Below are positions 39,711 through 48,506 of a stretch of DNA of 64,000 bases, in pieces. The first letter of the stretch is position 1, and the number at the start of each line of letters is the position of its first letter. Made by a program: the position numbers and the translations under genes. The stretch is from Rickettsiaceae bacterium H1 (GTDB taxonomy: Bacteria > Pseudomonadota > Alphaproteobacteria > Rickettsiales > Anaplasmataceae), in assembly GCA_018101195.1 (NCBI GenBank), contig JACDQH010000004.1, forward strand, positions 120,591 through 184,590, in the 5' to 3' direction. A model generated the notes under the pieces. The model worked only from the letters and a program-made list of their open reading frames with translations, was not told the DNA's origin and ran no database searches.

Positions 39711-39911
39711 CTAACCTCCGCCGACAAATTCGACACATTCGATTTTGTCACCTTCTTTCACTATTGTCGAATTATACTCGGAGCGAGGAATGATAACGGT
39801 ATTTTGCTCAATTGCTACTTTAGTTACGTCACAACTAATCATTTCAATTAGTTTGGTGATAGAAATAGCTTTTTCCAAAAGCAATTCACTGCCATTTACC
39901 ATAATTATCAT
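39711..39911 (-). CDS. thiS: ThiS-like sulfur carrier protein
   Basis: A 66-residue ubiquitin-fold protein. It starts IIMVNGSELLLEKAISITKL, has VAIEQNTVIIPRSEY, and ends CVEFVGGG, where ThiS ends in GG for thiocarboxylation. The ending with three glycines is directly usable. It overlaps the fliE stop (ATGA) and is followed by the second cysteine desulfurase. In thiamine synthesis ThiS gives sulfur to ThiG, but no thi gene is nearby; it could also serve another sulfur-transfer path. ATG at 39902 is an alternative start. Confidence 0.85.
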   Translation of the reverse strand: MIIMVNGSELLLEKAISITKLIEMISCDVTKVAIEQNTVIIPRSEYNSTIVKEGDKIECVEFVGGG

Positions 39912-40183
39912 ACTTGCATTCTGGTTATTTCCTGTATAGCATTTATCAAGCTATCCCGTATTGCAACTAAAATTTTTAAGTTATTTTCAATTAAACTTAT
40001 ATCAGTAACCAATTCATGTAAATCGGCTTTATTCATTACCAAATTTTGCACCTTATTATCTATTTTACGAATTTCGGAAATCATAGATTCAAAAGCTCCG
40101 GCTACACTTCCTTCTTTATCCACAAGATTATTACGGTTAATAATACTCGAGACAGGAGAAATAGGATTATTAATATTTATCAT
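39908..40183 (-). CDS. fliE: Flagellar hook-basal body protein FliE
   Basis: FliE links the MS ring to the rod and is the first protein exported by the flagellar type III system. The C-terminal family signature is clear: LVAIRDSLINAIQEITRMQV (compare VRNKxVxAYQEIMxMxV). The N-terminal half (ISPVSSIINRNN) is disordered-looking, as is usual. Length 91 is normal. It overlaps flgC upstream by four bases and thiS downstream by four, the classical flgB-flgC-fliE order without flgB. Confidence 0.88.
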   Translation of the reverse strand: MININNPISPVSSIINRNNLVDKEGSVAGAFESMISEIRKIDNKVQNLVMNKADLHELVTDISLIENNLKILVAIRDSLINAIQEITRMQV

Positions 40184-40594
40184 TTATTCAATATGTCCAA
40201 TGTTTTAGCTATCATACTTCTCGTTAAAGCCAGCGCATTTAAATTAGCGTTATACGAAAATTGTGCTTCTTGTGCATCAGTATTTTCCACAATATCGTCC
40301 ACATTAGGATACAAAACGTAACCTTTTTCGTTTGCCGCAGGATGAAAAGGCTGTAATTTCATTTTAAACGAACCGTAATCATAGCCCATACTTTGCCACT
40401 TCAACTAGTTCCGCTCCGGTTTCTTTATCCAACTTATTACGAAAACTAACAGTTTTACGTCTGTAAGGATTACCGCCAGGAGTTAATGCCATAGAATCCT
40501 TATTCGCAATATTTTGCGATATCACCGATAACCGCGCGGATTGAGCATTCATACCGGATTGTAAAACTCTGGCTGCAGAAACTAAATCGACCAT
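40180..40594 (-). pseudogene. flgC: Flagellar rod protein FlgC gene with a frameshift
   Basis: FlgC is one of the proximal rod proteins. The first frame gives MVDLVSAARVLQSGMNAQSA, then SVISQNIANKDSMALTPGGN and PYRRKTVSF, the family N-terminus. The second frame gives FHPAANEKGYVLYPNVD and ANLNALALTRSMIAKTLDIL, its C-terminus. The frames overlap at 40379-40404, and removing one G from AAAGTATGGGC would give one 137-residue protein. Either a true lesion that would stop rod assembly, or an error in a GGG run. The start is the ATG at 40594. Confidence 0.82.
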
Positions 40595-40657
40595 AATTAT
40601 GAAAAAAATCATTTTATTTTACATATTATACTGTCTTTGTCAAGATATTTATATTAA

Positions 40658-40688
40658 TTGACACATAACAAGCAAAAGCTAACATAAT
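40658..40688 (+). promoter_or_regulatory. Promoter for tRNA-Lys
   Basis: A perfect -35 hexamer TTGACA lies at 40658-40663. Two possible -10 hexamers follow: TAACAT with a 16-bp spacer and CATAAT with a 19-bp spacer. The tRNA starts ten bases after the latter. On the opposite strand a perfect TATAAT (reverse complement at 40625-40630), 31 bases before the flgC start, may be the -10 of the flagellar/Isc operon. Confidence 0.45.
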
Positions 40689-40697
40689 AAAAAATAA

Positions 40698-40770
40698 GAT
40701 CCTGTAGCTCAGCTGGTAGAGCAACTGACTCTTAATCAGTAGGTCGTGAGTTCGATCCTCACCGGGATCA
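40698..40770 (+). tRNA. tRNA-Lys (anticodon CTT)
   Basis: The cloverleaf reads GATCCTGTAGCTCAGCTGG, anticodon arm CTGACTCTTAATCAG with CTT, T arm GAGTTCGATCCTC, and acceptor 3' strand CGGGATC with discriminator A. CCA is not encoded; CAA follows. The other three tRNAs in the window have encoded CCA. Confidence 0.95.
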
Positions 40771-40789
40771 CAATTTTCAATCATTGTGT

Positions 40790-41380
40790 TTTTCTTTAAG
40801 TATTATTTAACGAATATAAACTTTGTAATTGCTCGATCGTCGGAATCATCAAGAACGGTAAAAAATTCTTCCATTGCTTTCTCTTTTCGCTCCTACGAGC
40901 TTATTATTTTCCGCTTTTTAATCTTATCTCACCCGTACTTTTCAGGCTCTAATATCTAAAAACCATGCCGTTTATCATTATATTATTAGGTGCCATTTCA
41001 TCTTAAGAATTTTGATTTCTCGTACCACGAGCTAATTGAATAACACTATTATTAATATCAACTAATTTTACTTTTACCTACTTTAAACGAAGAGATTGTA
41101 CATTATTTCCCCTCCTTGGATCGAATTTTTCTCTCTGTTGTTTTTTTCACTAAAAGAATCATTATCTTGCCCTCTTTTACATCGTCTTTGCTCTCCCCCA
41201 GCCAATTTCCACTTTTTTCCCTTTAAATTTCAGCTTTTTCTTTTCTCTTTCCAATGTTATATTTTCTGGCTTTATCGAATTTTTACCTGATAACATTTTT
41301 TTTCTTAAGACACAAAATAACTTTAGGAAAGATTCTACATAAACAAAAGGTTTTACATAAACAAGATAAAAAATACAAAC
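40790..41380. other. Gene-free stretch, probably an eroded minus-strand gene
   Basis: No credible gene spans these 590 bases. Reading the minus strand in shifting frames gives protein-like bits (VDINNSVIQLARGTRNQN, EMAPNNIMINGMVFRY, KQWKNFLPFLMIPTIEQLQ) broken by stops, so a decayed gene lying downstream of flgF is plausible. The family cannot be named. A plus-strand frame at 41096-41290 is hydrophobic by base composition only. Confidence 0.3.
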
Positions 41381-42091
41381 TTACTCTGCTTTCAATAAAA
41401 CCTGTATCATATCGTTACTAAGTTTTTGCACGTTATTGGCAAAATTCGTTGCTTGATCGAAACTGCGAGAAACATTAACCAAATTTGTCATTTCTTTTAT
41501 GCTCGAAACGTTGGATTCTTCCAAAACACTTTGTAATATTTGAAAATTTTCGGCAATTTTCGGTTCTTCTTCGGCATACAAAAAAGAATTACCTTCCTTG
41601 CGTAACAAATTAGGGTTATCGAAAGAAAAAACACCTATGTGATCGACTGCTTTTCCCCCAGAAAAAATAACTCCATTTACGTCGATAAAAATATCTTGCG
41701 GCTCGTCAAAATCCATTGAAATAATTTTTCCGTCACGACCTAGTAAAGGAAAACCGTTTTTATTGACTATACGATTTTCACCATTAAGAAAAAAGCCGCC
41801 ATCCCTAGTATAACGCAACCCTTGAGGAGTCTCCAAACCGAAATAACAATCCGGGACCGTAATAGCAAGATCCAACGGATTATCCGTTTTTTTCAAAGAA
41901 CCAACGGAATTATCGATTACCGTCGATATGTTATCGGTAAAAACTAAATCTTTAAATCGAGAATTACCGATAATGGCTACATCTTGCTTAAAAGCACCAG
42001 TATTAGCGTTGGCAATATTATTATTAGCTACCTGCAATTGATTAAAAAGGGAAATTTTCCCGGATAAATTGGTATGTTTCGATTGCTCCAT
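41381..42091 (-). CDS. flgF: Flagellar basal-body rod protein FlgF
   Basis: FlgF is part of the proximal rod of the flagellum. The N-terminus (SLFNQLQVANNNIANANTGAF) is the rod-family signature. YTRDGGFFLNGENRIVNKNG is the FlgE/F/G core motif and NLVNVSRSFDQATN the C-terminal D0 helix. Length about 237 fits FlgF and is short for FlgG. A start at the ATG 42091 puts the NNIANANT motif at the usual distance; a GTG at 42106 is in frame too. No adjacent flgG. Upstream lies the divergent coiled-coil array. Confidence 0.88.
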   Translation of the reverse strand: MEQSKHTNLSGKISLFNQLQVANNNIANANTGAFKQDVAIIGNSRFKDLVFTDNISTVIDNSVGSLKKTDNPLDLAITVPDCYFGLETPQGLRYTRDGGFFLNGENRIVNKNGFPLLGRDGKIISMDFDEPQDIFIDVNGVIFSGGKAVDHIGVFSFDNPNLLRKEGNSFLYAEEEPKIAENFQILQSVLEESNVSSIKEMTNLVNVSRSFDQATNFANNVQKLSNDMIQVLLKAE

Positions 42092-42250
42092 AAATTGATT
42101 TTTCACACTACGACAGACCTAATAAATAATTATTATTTACTTATTAACAGCCAAGTCGTTTTTTCAGAACACGAGATACAAGCGTTAAGAAATTAATTAT
42201 AAATTTATATTATATTTCTAATATATTTAATATTTTTAAAAGAATAAACC

Positions 42251-43518
42251 ATGCAATCAACAAGTAGGCAACAACGACAAAATCAAATTATTAATAACTT
42301 TATAAACTCAATTAATCTTTTTATACCGAAAAACCCGGGTGAAGTGCAGCGTATGCAGAATTTAGTCGGAAACAACTCGATTTTTACCAGTATCATAAGT
42401 AACCTTAATAACGCCAATAACACCTTAAATAAAGCTCAAAACGAACAAAGGGAGATTACCCCCCCGAAGAAGCGAAGAAAATAAGTCATGGCACAAAAGC
42501 GGCGATAGATAACTTAAACGATTGTGTTAAAAACCCGCAAGCAATAGATCAGTCTTTAATAAATAAATTAACCGATGCTAAGGAAAAAACGGAAGGCGCT
42601 CTAAAAAATTTTAACAAAGAATTTAATCCGCAAAATGTGGGAAGTCATATAAAAAAGGAATTGCGAGATAATCTCGATATGGTCAATCAAGATATAACCA
42701 AATACAAAACAAACTATTCAGGATGCCGTTAACAAAGCCGCTCAAAACGTAAAATCGGGATTGGAATCTGCAAAACAAGGTATCCAAGAAGCAGGTAGTA
42801 AAGCCGCTCAAAACGTAAATCGGGATTGGAATCTGCAAAACAAAGTATCCAAGAAGCAGGTAGTAAAGCCGCTCAAAACGTAAAATCGGGATTGGAATCT
42901 ACAAAACAAGGTATCCAAGAAGCGGGTAGTAAAGCCGCTCAAAACATAAAATCCGGTGTGGCTAATGCTAAAAAACCGCTTCAGTTGTTACAAAATAAAA
43001 AACAGATACAAGGTTTGGAAAAAGAGAAAAAATCTTTGCAAAAAGATCAGATGAAAAATGCTAAAAGAATTGGTAGATTGGAATCCACATTAACAGGAGA
43101 AACCTATAACATCGATAAAAATCAACTTAAAGACCTAGCTCAAAAAGACAATAGGGAAGAAAAAATCAACGAGATTGCCGGAGACAATAAAGCTTTAAAA
43201 AAAGGCTTGGAAAAATATACTCAATTGGCGGATAAAGGATCGGATTTGAAAGATCAAATAGAAAATAAAAAGAACAAAATTGACAATTTACAAGAAAAAA
43301 GAAGTGAGATTAAAGGTAAATCCAATGAAAAACAAATAACATCTTCAAAAAAAATAGGAGAAAAAAATATATCGAGCGATTTACAGAAAGAAGCCAAGTC
43401 ATTAGGTTCGGGCTTGCAAGGGGTTACCAATGATACGAAAGGAGCAGGCAAAAGTAGCAAAAGCCCCGCTCCTACTCCTCAACAAAGCTCTCCTACAAAA
43501 GCAGGACGCGGAATGTAA
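42251..43518 (+). pseudogene. Broken coiled-coil protein gene A with 22-residue repeats
   Basis: Three single-base lesions split one long frame. A seven-C run near 42470 appears to have lost a base, an extra A sits near 42710, and an A is missing near 42818. Repaired, it would be about 422 residues: an N part (LNNANNTLNKAQNEQREITP), a helical linker (EEAKKISHGTKAAIDNLND), and repeats of KAAQNVKSGLESAKQGIQEA plus GS. A long K/E/N coiled coil with NEIAGDNKALKKGLEKY follows, then a proline-rich tail (SPAPTPQQSSP). The last 230 codons are open from 42826. No signal peptide. Family unknown; it shares its tail with the next gene. Confidence 0.7.
42734..42977 (+). repeat. 66-bp tandem coding repeats, three full and one partial
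   Basis: Units at 42734-42799, 42800-42864 and 42865-42930, then a partial unit from 42931, carry AAAGCCGCTCAAAACGTAAA near their starts. The second unit lacks one A, which causes a frameshift. The 22-residue period (KAAQNVKSGLESAKQGIQEA plus GS) is that of amphipathic apolipoprotein-like or LEA-like helices, which can lie on membranes. Confidence 0.92.
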
Positions 43519-43520
43519 TA

Positions 43521-44495
43521 ATGATAAAGCAGCAAAATGAGCTCGTAACTCAAAAAAACGAGCTCATAACTCGAAAATCTAACTTAGAAATTGAGAAACA
43601 AACATTGCAAAAAAACACCGATAAAGAGATCCTAAAATTAAAAACCGAAAAACATGCTAAAAGTAGATATTTACAAAACAAGATTGATAAACTTAGTGAT
43701 AATCTACAATCCAAACTTAAAAAGCAACATAATTTACAGAACAAAAAAAGCAAAAAAATTGAAAATTTACAATCCAAGCAAGAAGCTAAACTAAAAAATT
43801 TACATAACAGACTTGATAAAGATATTAAACGGTTAAAATCCGAACAAAAAGCGCAAGACAAATCCCTACAAGAAAAAATTGATCAAGCTCCTGAATACTC
43901 AAAACCCAAGTTAGAAGCTGAAAAACAAGATTCACAAGATAAAACTAATCAAGCGATTGAAATATTAAAAAATCAAGCAAAAACCACAGAACAAAAAATA
44001 CAAAATACAACTGATAAAAAAGTTGAAAAATTAAAAAACAAACATGATACCAAGAACAAAAACTTACAGAATAAAACCAATAAAATTAGTGACGAATTAC
44101 AATCTAAGTTAAAAAAACAACGTAACGTAGAAAAAAAAGCCGATAAGGACATTATAAAACTAACGAAGAAGCAAGAAACAAAAAATAAAGATTTTCAGAA
44201 AAAAATTGATAAAATACAGAAAAAAGTCAATAAACTAACCAAGCTAGAAAAACAAGATGCTAATTTAACAGAACAAAAAAACGAAACTAAGGATAACTCT
44301 CAAGCAAAACGTAAAGGCATTTTGGAAAAATTTGGCGAAAAAAACATATCGAATATTCTAAAAAAGCAAGCAATATCATTAGGCTCCAATTTAAAAAAAT
44401 TTACCAATAAAATCGAAGAAGCAAAACAAAACAACACGAAAAGTCCAACACAAACTACACAGCAAAAAAAACCCGATCAATGTCCAAAAAGGTAA
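43521..44495 (+). CDS. Long lysine-rich coiled-coil protein B
   Basis: Starts three bases after gene A. Nearly the entire 324 residues form heptad-like coiled coil, made of degenerate units such as LQSKLKKQHNLQNKKSKKIEN and LQSKLKKQRNVEKKADKDII. The end FGEKNISNILKKQAISLGSN is followed by LKKFTNKIEEA and a TQTTQQKK tail. It matches the end of gene A (IGEKNISSDLQKEAKSLGSG, LQGVTND, PTPQQ). The shared tail might be an export signal; this is a guess. Strongly basic, no signal peptide. Function unknown. Confidence 0.75.
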   Translation: MIKQQNELVTQKNELITRKSNLEIEKQTLQKNTDKEILKLKTEKHAKSRYLQNKIDKLSDNLQSKLKKQHNLQNKKSKKIENLQSKQEAKLKNLHNRLDKDIKRLKSEQKAQDKSLQEKIDQAPEYSKPKLEAEKQDSQDKTNQAIEILKNQAKTTEQKIQNTTDKKVEKLKNKHDTKNKNLQNKTNKISDELQSKLKKQRNVEKKADKDIIKLTKKQETKNKDFQKKIDKIQKKVNKLTKLEKQDANLTEQKNETKDNSQAKRKGILEKFGEKNISNILKKQAISLGSNLKKFTNKIEEAKQNNTKSPTQTTQQKKPDQCPKR

Positions 44496-44524
44496 TTTTA
44501 CAGCAGGACTTCATATAAAAAAAT

Positions 44525-44602
44525 TGGGGTGGATGACCGGGATCGAACCGGCGACTTTCAGTACCACAAACTGACGCTCTAACCAGCTGAGCTACATCCA
44601 CC
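44525..44602 (-). tRNA. tRNA-His (anticodon GTG)
   Basis: The minus strand reads GGTGGATGTAGCTCAGCTGG, anticodon arm CAGTTTGTGGTACTG with GTG, T arm CCGGTTCGATCCCGG, acceptor CATCCAC, discriminator C and encoded CCA. The extra 5' G (G-1) pairs with C73, the identity mark of tRNA-His. Confidence 0.95.
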
Positions 44603-44796
44603 GCACGATGAAATTATATAAACACGGCAGCAAATAACAAGATAATTATTATTAATCCTCGGTTTTTTAAACTACTAATACTAAAAATTGTATTAAATAA
44701 TTATTTTAGATTTTTACTTGTAATAAATTAATAAAACTATTTATTTAGATTAATAAATTAATATTGTTACATATCTATAATCATAAGAGAAAAGCA

Positions 44797-45590
44797 ATGG
44801 AATCAAGGCAGCAAAAAAGGGCAACAAGCAAAAGAAATTTTTCAAGAATCGAGAAAAACAATAAGTACTCTGGCTAGCTCGTTTAAAGCATTAAAAGACG
44901 GCAAAGCAAAAGCTGCGAAAAAAAATTAAGTTGAACAACCTATAGAGCCAAAGCAATTGCTGGAACTCAGGTTTAACCACTCCGGTTTTAGGTAATGTGA
45001 CAATTGCCGGTGCCGGTTCCGTCGTCGGTCGTCAGAGTGGAGTTGGAGCTGCCAGTGTTGCAGGCAGCTTCCGTAGTTGCAGTTATAGCGGTTAACTGTA
45101 AAGGTGCACTGCAAAAAACTACACATTTTACGAAAAAAAGCATGCAAACCTCAGATAAGTTAGTAAATATCGAAAAAGCAATACAAAAAAAATTCTTTAC
45201 AAAACAAATAAATGATGTTGCTGAAGACTTGAACAGCATAACAAATATACTCAAAGAATCACTATATAACATTAAAGAAAATCAATTTTTTATTAACACT
45301 GCTTTCTAACAAAGACAGGCAAAAAAAATAGATGAGCTTGCAAATGATAATAAAGCTCTAAAGAAAGAATTAAACAATTATGTCAACTGAACAATACAAG
45401 CAACCGATTTAGCAACAAAAATAGAACAAACAAAACAAGAAATCAGTAATTTAACAAAGAAAAAAACAGAAATCAAAGAAAGGGAAAGACCAAAAAAGAA
45501 CACTTGAAAAAATGAATGCATGGAAGCAGGGAAAAAGTAGGATTCATAGGTATATTCAGTGCACTTAAATCGAAAAAATCAGAATAGTTA
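44797..45590 (+). pseudogene. Broken coiled-coil gene C of the same family
   Basis: The start MESRQQKRA resembles the start of gene A (MQSTSRQQRQ). Frame-shifted pieces follow: ESRKTISTLASSFKALKDGK, a glycine/valine stretch (GLTTPVLGNVTIAGAGSVVG), KKSMQTSDKLVNIEKAIQKK, then KKIDELANDNKALKKELNNY and KIEQTKQEISNLTKKKTEIK. The last pieces align with gene A (NEIAGDNKALKKGLEKY, DLKDQIENKKNKIDNLQEKR). Several stops are present, so it is not a gene now. The following 45591-45800 holds only eroded sequence, possibly its tail (ADTTQKVPNSKAPKR). Confidence 0.6.
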
Positions 45591-45800
45591 TAAACAACAA
45601 CCTTTATACCATCGCGAGTCATCTGCTAATCTGAATTCACAAAAAAGTGGTATTTCACACTACGAGACTTTGTTAATTCTGTTGCCAGAGCTTTAAGCAC
45701 TTCCCTAATCATGATCGTAGAATACTACGCAGATTCAGTAAAAAAGCAGATACAACACAAAAAGTGCCTAATAGCAAAGCCCCCAAGCGCCAGTTCAAGA

Positions 45801-47174
45801 TCAAGAAACATTATGAATGGCTTTAGCATGCGCTGCTAAAGCCGCTTCTTTTATTGCTTCGTTCAAATCGGGGTGGGAGTGGCAAATTCGGGCAATATCT
45901 TCAGAAGCTGCTCCGTATTCCATTGCCACTGCCAATTCGCCAATCAACGTCCCAGCTTTAGGACCAATTATGTGGGCACCGAGTATGGTATCTTCGCCAT
46001 CCACGATAATTTTTACAAAGCCATCAGTATCGCCAACGGCTCTGGCTCTGCTATTTGCTGCAAAAGGAAATTTTCCTACTTTATATTTAACACCCATGTT
46101 TTTAATTTCTTGTTCGGTATAACCAACTCCAGCAACTTCCGGATGAGTATAAACAACCGAAGGTATTAACCCGACATGGCCGTGCTTCCCTGCTAAAATT
46201 TCTGCTACAGCCACTCCTTCCTCTTCCGCTTTGTGCGCAAGCATCATCCCCGGTGTGGAATCCCCTATGGCAAATACTCCAGGAATATTCGTAGCAAAAT
46301 TTTTATCTACTTTAATAAAACCGCGCTTGTCTTTTTCAATTTCGATTCCCAAATTATCAGTATTCGGTTTTCTTCCTATCGAGACCAAAACCTTATCTAC
46401 TTCTAACTCTTCGTTATCGCCATATTTCACTATTGCTTTTTTCGATTTTCTTTCTACTGAGCTTACTTCAGTTGATAGTTTAAATTTGATTTCCTGCTTG
46501 CCTAAAAGCCTGAGCAAAAGAGAGCCCACATCTTCATCCATAGCAGGGATAATTCTATCACCATATTCGATCACGGTAACGAAACAGCCTAGCCTGCTCC
46601 AAATCGATGCCATTTCCACACCGATCACTCCGCCACCTATTATCGCCATTTTTTTAGGAATTTCAGTTAACTCGAGAGCTCCCGTGGAAGATAAAATTAC
46701 ATCTTCGTCGATTTCAACACCTGGCAAACTCATAGTTTCCGAACCAGTAGCAATTACAATATTTTTTGTTGAAATTATCGAATTACCGCCATCGCTTTTT
46801 ACTTCCACTTCGTTAGCACTCTTAATCGAAGCATAACCGGTTATTTTGGTAATTCCATTAGCTTCAAATAAACAATCTATTCCTTTGGCAAGGTCAGATA
46901 CTACCTTATCTTTACGAGACATCATTTTCTTAACATCGATTTCCGGCATACCAATATTAATACCGTGATCAACAAAATGATTAACCGCTTCATAATAAAG
47001 ATAAGAAGAATGCAATAATGCTTTCGACGGAATACAACCTACGTTTAAACAAGTTCCGCCCAAAAATTTTCTTTTTTCTACACAAGCTACGTTTAGCCTG
47101 AGTTGTGCAGCTTTAATCGCACAGACATAACCTCCAGGTCCTCCGCCGATTATAACGGCATCATAATCCGCCAC
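45801..47174 (-). CDS. lpdA: Dihydrolipoamide dehydrogenase (E3)
   Basis: E3 reoxidises the lipoyl groups of 2-oxoacid dehydrogenase complexes with NAD. FAD site VIIGGGPGGYVCAIKAAQL, redox disulfide GGTCLNVGCIPSKALLHSS, NAD site IGGGVIGVEMASIWSRLG, second FAD motif FAIGDSTPGMMLAHKAEEEG and the C-terminal catalytic HSHPDLNEA are intact. The start is GTG at 47174 with GGGGA seven bases before, overlapping the bamB stop. Length 457 is slightly short. The E1 and E2 genes are not in the window. Confidence 0.97.
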   Translation of the reverse strand: MADYDAVIIGGGPGGYVCAIKAAQLRLNVACVEKRKFLGGTCLNVGCIPSKALLHSSYLYYEAVNHFVDHGINIGMPEIDVKKMMSRKDKVVSDLAKGIDCLFEANGITKITGYASIKSANEVEVKSDGGNSIISTKNIVIATGSETMSLPGVEIDEDVILSSTGALELTEIPKKMAIIGGGVIGVEMASIWSRLGCFVTVIEYGDRIIPAMDEDVGSLLLRLLGKQEIKFKLSTEVSSVERKSKKAIVKYGDNEELEVDKVLVSIGRKPNTDNLGIEIEKDKRGFIKVDKNFATNIPGVFAIGDSTPGMMLAHKAEEEGVAVAEILAGKHGHVGLIPSVVYTHPEVAGVGYTEQEIKNMGVKYKVGKFPFAANSRARAVGDTDGFVKIIVDGEDTILGAHIIGPKAGTLIGELAVAMEYGAASEDIARICHSHPDLNEAIKEAALAAHAKAIHNVS

Positions 47175-48378
47175 TATTTTCCCCGAGAGTTACCAATCCT
47201 TTATTATCAGTAAAAAAATATATTTTGCCCCCAAATACGAAGGGCGGATAAGATATTTTATCCGGAATAGCAATCTCATCTATCTTTTCACCAGTTTTAA
47301 CGTCATACTCCGTTCCCTTTCCTCCCTTATCGAATAACCACAAAGAATTGTTAATCAACATTGGGTCATAATAATTTCCACCATCCAATTCCGTTATCCA
47401 CTTAACTTTTCCTTCGTTATTTAAAGCAATAAACTTATTATTTTCGGTCAAACCGAAAGCAATTTCACCTATTATATAAGGCTTACCTTTAAAAGTAACG
47501 TATTCTTCCCATTTTTTATCCCCGGAATCAATATCGAAAGCTTCTATTTTTCCCATATTATTCGATGCGACGATAACTTTACCCAACACGAACGGAGAAT
47601 CGTCCAAATTATAAAAAGCCGATTTTTTATATGTGGAATCAATTTCCAGTTGCCATATTTTATCGCCAGTTTTCGCATCTAGAACTACCAGATCGCTTTC
47701 GACAGGGGGTAATATCAATTTACCCTTATGATGATAAACGGGAGAGCTAAAACTCATTCTTTGTAATGAAGGATAAGCAGCCTGATAATACCAATGTAAC
47801 GTCCCGTCGTTAGCGTTTAAAAGATATAACGCATTATCTATCGTGATAACGGCAAATTTATCTTCACCTACGGCAGCTGACTTACCGTGTACCGGTGCTT
47901 TTAAAGTTTTTTTCCATAATGTGTTTCCATTTTCGATATTAATTCCATATAACCTGGTGGTTCCAGTGTTTACGATTAATACGTTGCCATTACTTAACAA
48001 CTCGGAATAATTATTTGCTTCGGGAATATGTTTTTGCCAAATTTTTTCTCCCGTATTATTCAAACAAAATATTTTGCCCGACTCGTTCAAGAAAAAAATA
48101 TTTTCACCAACATCTACTGCAGACATAACTTTACCTTTTTCAATAGAAAAGACATGAGAAAAGTTAACGTTATCCACCTTTTTGTTTATTGCATCTTTTT
48201 CATACGCAAGCTTGGGAAGATAGATAACAAACGGCGAACTATCTACTTTTAATTCGGAACCAGAAACAAATAAAGGTATTTTGCTTTTATCGTCGTGTAA
48301 ATTTAAATCTTGTTGAGCAGGAAAATTAACACAAGATACCAAAGGCAACAATAGGATTAAACATTTTATATGTTTCAT
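47161..48378 (-). CDS. bamB: Outer-membrane assembly lipoprotein BamB-like
   Basis: A lipoprotein signal (MKHIKCLILLLPLVSC, lipobox LVSC) is followed by an eight-bladed PQQ-type propeller, with recurring blade motifs such as GENIFFLNESGKIFCLN, NIENGNTLWKK, NANDGTLHWYYQ, DAKTGDKIWQLE and DIDSGDKKWEE. This is the layout of BamB, which supports BamA in inserting beta-barrel proteins. The 405 residues are typical. It overlaps lpdA by 14 bp, a pairing without obvious functional link. A beta-barrel adhesin is encoded at 20-22 kb. Confidence 0.9.
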   Translation of the reverse strand: MKHIKCLILLLPLVSCVNFPAQQDLNLHDDKSKIPLFVSGSELKVDSSPFVIYLPKLAYEKDAINKKVDNVNFSHVFSIEKGKVMSAVDVGENIFFLNESGKIFCLNNTGEKIWQKHIPEANNYSELLSNGNVLIVNTGTTRLYGINIENGNTLWKKTLKAPVHGKSAAVGEDKFAVITIDNALYLLNANDGTLHWYYQAAYPSLQRMSFSSPVYHHKGKLILPPVESDLVVLDAKTGDKIWQLEIDSTYKKSAFYNLDDSPFVLGKVIVASNNMGKIEAFDIDSGDKKWEEYVTFKGKPYIIGEIAFGLTENNKFIALNNEGKVKWITELDGGNYYDPMLINNSLWLFDKGGKGTEYDVKTGEKIDEIAIPDKISYPPFVFGGKIYFFTDNKGLVTLGENSGGL

Positions 48379-48506
48379 AAGTAAGGATAATTGTAACAGA
48401 ACGTTTTATTTTATCAACGAATTAAAAAACTAATTGTAGTAAAATTAAGATAACCTGTCTTGTTAACAAAAACTATGATAATGATTTATATACAGGAAAT
48501 CAAAAT

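Noticed and set aside
41096..41290. Hydrophobic 64-residue plus-strand frame
   Set aside because: Phenylalanine and leucine richness comes from T-rich sequence; no ribosome site, and the minus strand looks more like an eroded gene.
42251..43518. Programmed ribosomal frameshifting in gene A
   Set aside because: Three lesions of different direction, one inside a repeat unit where sister units lack it, fit mutation better than recoding.
44926..45309. Overlapping open frames of 73 to 101 residues on both strands
   Set aside because: They are by-products of a GC-richer patch in pseudogene C; none has a ribosome site or protein-like composition.
45817..46836. Long plus-strand frames opposite lpdA
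   Set aside because: Antisense shadows of a well-conserved gene.
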